This document shows, piece by piece, positions 61,796 through 64,000 of a stretch of 64,000 nucleotides of DNA (position 1 is the first letter of the stretch; every line of letters begins with the position of its first letter). The position numbers and the translations under genes were made by a program. The notes under the pieces were generated by a model. That model was not told where the DNA came from and searched no databases. It was given only the letters and a program-made list of their open reading frames with translations. Source of the stretch: Methylobacterium durans (GTDB taxonomy: Bacteria; Pseudomonadota; Alphaproteobacteria; Rhizobiales; Beijerinckiaceae); assembly GCF_003173715.1 (NCBI RefSeq), contig NZ_CP029550.1, positions 4,821,501-4,885,500 on the forward strand, in the 5' to 3' direction.

Positions 61796-63354
61796 TGAAG
61801 GGTCTTCCCACCCCCAAGCCCCTGCGCTGCGCGATCTACACCCGCAAGTCCACCGAGCAGGGGCTCGAGCAGGCGTTCAACTCGCTCGACAACCAGCGCG
61901 AGGCGGCCGAAGCCTACATCAAGAGCCAGGCCCACGAGGGCTGGCGGCTCCTGCCCGAGGCTTACGACGACGGCGGCTACTCCGGCGGCAGCTTGCAGCG
62001 GCCAGCCCTGCAGCGGCTGCTGGCCGAGGTGCAGGCCGGCCGGATCGACGTGATCGTGGTCTACAAGGTCGACCGGCTCACCCGGGCGCTGTCGGACTTT
62101 GCCAAGCTCGTCGAGCTGTTCGACCAGCACGGCGTCTCGTTCGTCTCGGTGACGCAGGCCTTCAACACCACGACCAGCATGGGCCGGCTGACGCTCAACG
62201 TGCTGTTGTCGTTCGCGCAATTCGAGCGGGAGGTCACGGCCGAGCGCATCCGCGACAAGATCGCAGCCTCCAAGCGGAAAGGCCTGCGCATGGGCGGACC
62301 TGTGGCGCTCGGCTACGCGGCGCGCGACAAGAAACTCGTCATCGATCCAGCCGAGGCCGAGCAGGTGAGGGGGATCTTCGCGCGCTACCTCGAACTCGGC
62401 TGCCTGTCGGCACTGGCAGCGGACCTGCGCGAGCGCGGTATGCTGACGAAGTCGTCGGTGCGGCGGGACGGCACGGACCGCGGCGGCATCCCCTTCAGCA
62501 AGGGCCCGCTCGCCTACCTGCTGCGCAACCGCGTCTATATCGGCGAGGTGGTGCACAAGGGTCAGCACTACCGGGGCGAGCACGAGGCGATCGTTCCGCG
62601 CGAGCTGTTCGAGGCGGTGCAGGCGGCGCTCTCGGCCAAGGGACCGGCAGCTGGAGCAGGGCGGGCGAACACCGGCTCGCTGCTGAAGGGCTTGCTCTAC
62701 GACGACCGGGGCAACCGGATGACGCCGAGCAGTGCGAGGAAGGGAGCGGTGCGCTACCGCTACTACGTCTCGCGTGCACTGGAGGAGGACCGGCGTGAGG
62801 AGGTCGGCTCTGTTGCGCGGGTGCCTGCGCCGGAGATCGAGCAGGCGGTGCTGAGCGCGCTGTCTGGAGGCGAGGTGGGTAGTGAGTCGGCAGCCTACGA
62901 TGCTGCGCGCTTGGCTACCTGCGTCAGCCGCGTCGAGGTGCATCCGAACCGGCTGATCCTCCGGCGTATGCCAATGAGTCCAGATCAGCCACCACCCGAA
63001 GACCTCATCGTGCCATGGTCTGCTAGGGCGAGCCGCTGCCGACGTGAGATGATCCCGATAGGCGGCAGCGGTGAGGCTGTGACGGTGATGCGCTCAGAGA
63101 CGCGGGCGCGGCTTGTCGAGGGTATTGCCAAGGCCCGCCTGTGGCTGGACGACCTGCTGTGTGGCCGCGTGCAGGACACGGCCGAGATTGCGCGGCAGGA
63201 GGGCTGCAGCGAGCGCTCCGTTCGCATGACGCTGAACCTGGCGTTTCTGGCTCCCGATCTGATTCGGGCAGCGGTGGCAGGCACGCTGCCAGAGGGGCAG
63301 GGGATCTCCGCGGTGACGAACGCGCCCCTGAGTTGGAGGCAGCAGTGCAGCTGA
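61792..63354 (+). CDS. large serine recombinase
   Basis: 520 aa. Resolvase domain with catalytic Ser20 (CAIYTRKSTEQGLEQAFNSL), VVYKVDRLTRAL and LLSFAQFEREVTAERIRDKIA, then the recombinase domain (LAYLLRNRVYIGEVVHKG) and a DNA-contact C-terminus ending SVRMTLNLAFLAPDLIRAAVAG. A zinc-ribbon Cys cluster is not evident. It would integrate, excise or invert DNA between short att sites; its target is not visible here. ATG 61792 is coupled to the DUF2924 stop. Confidence 0.9.
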   Translation: MMKGLPTPKPLRCAIYTRKSTEQGLEQAFNSLDNQREAAEAYIKSQAHEGWRLLPEAYDDGGYSGGSLQRPALQRLLAEVQAGRIDVIVVYKVDRLTRALSDFAKLVELFDQHGVSFVSVTQAFNTTTSMGRLTLNVLLSFAQFEREVTAERIRDKIAASKRKGLRMGGPVALGYAARDKKLVIDPAEAEQVRGIFARYLELGCLSALAADLRERGMLTKSSVRRDGTDRGGIPFSKGPLAYLLRNRVYIGEVVHKGQHYRGEHEAIVPRELFEAVQAALSAKGPAAGAGRANTGSLLKGLLYDDRGNRMTPSSARKGAVRYRYYVSRALEEDRREEVGSVARVPAPEIEQAVLSALSGGEVGSESAAYDAARLATCVSRVEVHPNRLILRRMPMSPDQPPPEDLIVPWSARASRCRREMIPIGGSGEAVTVMRSETRARLVEGIAKARLWLDDLLCGRVQDTAEIARQEGCSERSVRMTLNLAFLAPDLIRAAVAGTLPEGQGISAVTNAPLSWRQQCS

Positions 63355-63420
63355 CCCTGACCCGCCAAACTGGTCCGCGCTGAGCGCGAGTTTTTCGGGC
63401 ATCCTGAACCCTGACGGAGG

Positions 63421-63696
63421 ATGGATGCCATGCCTCGCAAACGCTTCACGAACGAACAGATCGCCTTTGCCCTGCGGCAGGCGGAGAACGGTGCGACGGT
63501 GGACGAGATCTGCCGGAAGATGGGCGTGTCCGAGCCGACCTTTTACCGCTGGAAGAAGCAGTTCGTCGGCATGGGCGTGCCGGAGATCCGACGGCTGAAG
63601 CAGCTGGAGGATGAGAACAGCAAGCTCAAGCGGCTGGTCGCTGACCTGACCCTGGATCGCTCCATGCTGCAGGACGTGCTCAAGCGAAAGTGGTGA
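63421..63696 (+). CDS. IS3-family transposase orfA (remnant element)
   Basis: 91 aa helix-turn-helix protein (MPRKRFTNEQIAFALRQAENG, KMGVSEPTFYRWKKQFVGMG) with a coiled tail (LEDENSKLKRLVADLTLDR), OrfA of an IS3 element. OrfB follows as a short relic (GTG 63694: RPVVRREVAGHLQVAYGISERRA) that is cut by the IS5 element at 63780, so the element is dead. Confidence 0.88.
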   Translation: MDAMPRKRFTNEQIAFALRQAENGATVDEICRKMGVSEPTFYRWKKQFVGMGVPEIRRLKQLEDENSKLKRLVADLTLDRSMLQDVLKRKW

Positions 63697-63779
63697 GGCC
63701 CGTCGTGCGCCGCGAGGTCGCCGGTCATCTTCAGGTGGCCTACGGCATCAGCGAGCGACGGGCCTTGATCTTCCTCTGA
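63694..63779 (+). pseudogene. IS3 orfB, first codons only
   Basis: VRPVVRREVAGHLQVAYGIS then ERRALIFL is the usual start of an IS3 orfB. It overlaps the orfA stop and ends where the IS5 element was inserted. Confidence 0.65.
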
Positions 63780-64000
63780 GAGCCTGTTTGAGGTCTTGTT
63801 TTCAGGCGGGATTGTTGAGGGCGTTGGCGGCCATGAGGCTGGCGACGCAGGCGAGGCGTCCCGTTGCAACGTCGAGGCGACCAGCGCGCTCACGGAGCAG
63901 GCCACCCCAGTGGCTGAGCCAGCCGAAGGTTCTCTCTACGACCCAGCGCCGCTCCAGCACGACGAAGCCCTTCTGGTCCGGCTGCTTCTCGACCACGCGG
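63780..64000 (-). mobile_element. IS5-family insertion sequence, second copy, cut by the window edge
   Basis: Starts with the same end GAGCCTGTTTGAG (63780-63792) and continues with the same bases as the right end of the element at 57389-58307, in the opposite orientation. The remainder lies beyond the window. Flank TGA on the left; the other side cannot be seen. Confidence 0.88.
63802..64000 (-). CDS. IS5-family transposase, C-terminal part (second copy)
   Basis: Minus-strand reading [19 protein letters not shown] then [14 protein letters not shown] and on to NNPA and stop; identical in translation to the end of the transposase at 57431-58285. The N-terminal part is outside the window. Confidence 0.88.
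   Translation of the reverse strand, partial: RVVEKQPDQKGFVVLERRWVVERTFGWLSHWGGLLRERAGRLDVATGRLACVASLMAANALNNPA

Noticed and set aside
61684..62943. 419-codon minus-strand frame
   Set aside because: Antisense to the serine recombinase, whose motifs are unmistakable.

Overview
The window looks like an accessory, insertion-sequence-rich stretch of a Methylobacterium-type alphaproteobacterium (Methylobacterium/Methylorubrum). The reasons are the high GC content, the protein families (DUF4214-tailed giant secreted proteins, CsbD, PRC-barrel, RsbRST/X modules, ParB-methyltransferase fusions, DUF2924/DUF3489/recombinase cassette) and several upstream sites matching GGAAC-N16/17-CGTT, the known promoter of the alphaproteobacterial general-stress sigma factor EcfG. 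Nothing in the sequence says whether the replicon is chromosome or plasmid; no rRNA, tRNA or CRISPR array was seen. All family calls come from reading the translations, not from searches.

Layout. 1-2.7 kb: truncated IS256 transposase, a long inverted repeat, two small overlapping hypothetical genes. 2.7-11.7 kb: a giant heme-peroxidase/RTX/Ig-like/DUF4214 secreted protein with its terminator, then an AT-richer orphan LuxR-type regulator. 12.5-13.5 kb: IS630 element that cut the 3' end of a conserved gene. 14.3-20 kb: Rap1a/Tai-like secreted protein, a second orphan LuxR regulator, a broken TAXI transporter gene, then a stress-linked cluster (PRC-barrel, Tyr/Gly-rich secreted protein, small proteins) with EcfG-type promoters, and inorganic pyrophosphatase. 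20-24 kb: NRAMP-like transporter, DedA protein, glycine-zipper protein, CsbD plus a 27-aa membrane peptide, lytic transglycosylase.

24.1-32.5 kb: two almost identical IS3-like elements in opposite orientation bracket a copper operon (DUF2946-like, outer-membrane-like protein, copC, copD). One copy interrupts a CDF-like gene with a clean 9-bp target duplication; the other truncates a phaC remnant. 32.7-37.3 kb: a 1518-aa protein with 20 ELWxxDGT repeats whose C-terminal module matches that of the giant peroxidase. 37.5-43 kb: L,D-transpeptidase, a DUF5681/ParB-methyltransferase pair, and nested IS3/IS5 debris. 43-48.5 kb: FdhF/YdeP molybdopterin oxidoreductase, small membrane/secreted proteins, a 128-bp MITE-like element, transglutaminase and a receiver protein. 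48.8-50.2 kb: IS701 element with CTAG duplication.

50.4-55 kb: a partner-switching module (RsbR, RsbS, RsbT, RsbX-like fusion) translationally coupled to a hybrid histidine kinase that carries a frameshift. 55.4-59.8 kb: phage-like TerL, DUF5681 and ParB-methyltransferase operon split by an IS5 element. 60.7-63.4 kb: DUF3489, DUF2924 and serine recombinase cassette; the window ends in an IS3 remnant cut by a second copy of the IS5 element.

Together the genes describe envelope stress, metal handling, secreted giant adhesin/enzyme proteins and phosphorylation-controlled stress signalling, repeatedly interrupted by at least eight insertion sequences. The most novel-looking items are the two copies of the methyltransferase/DUF5681(/TerL) unit without capsid genes, the shared C-terminal export-like module of the two giant proteins, and the RsbRSTX-hybrid kinase operon.
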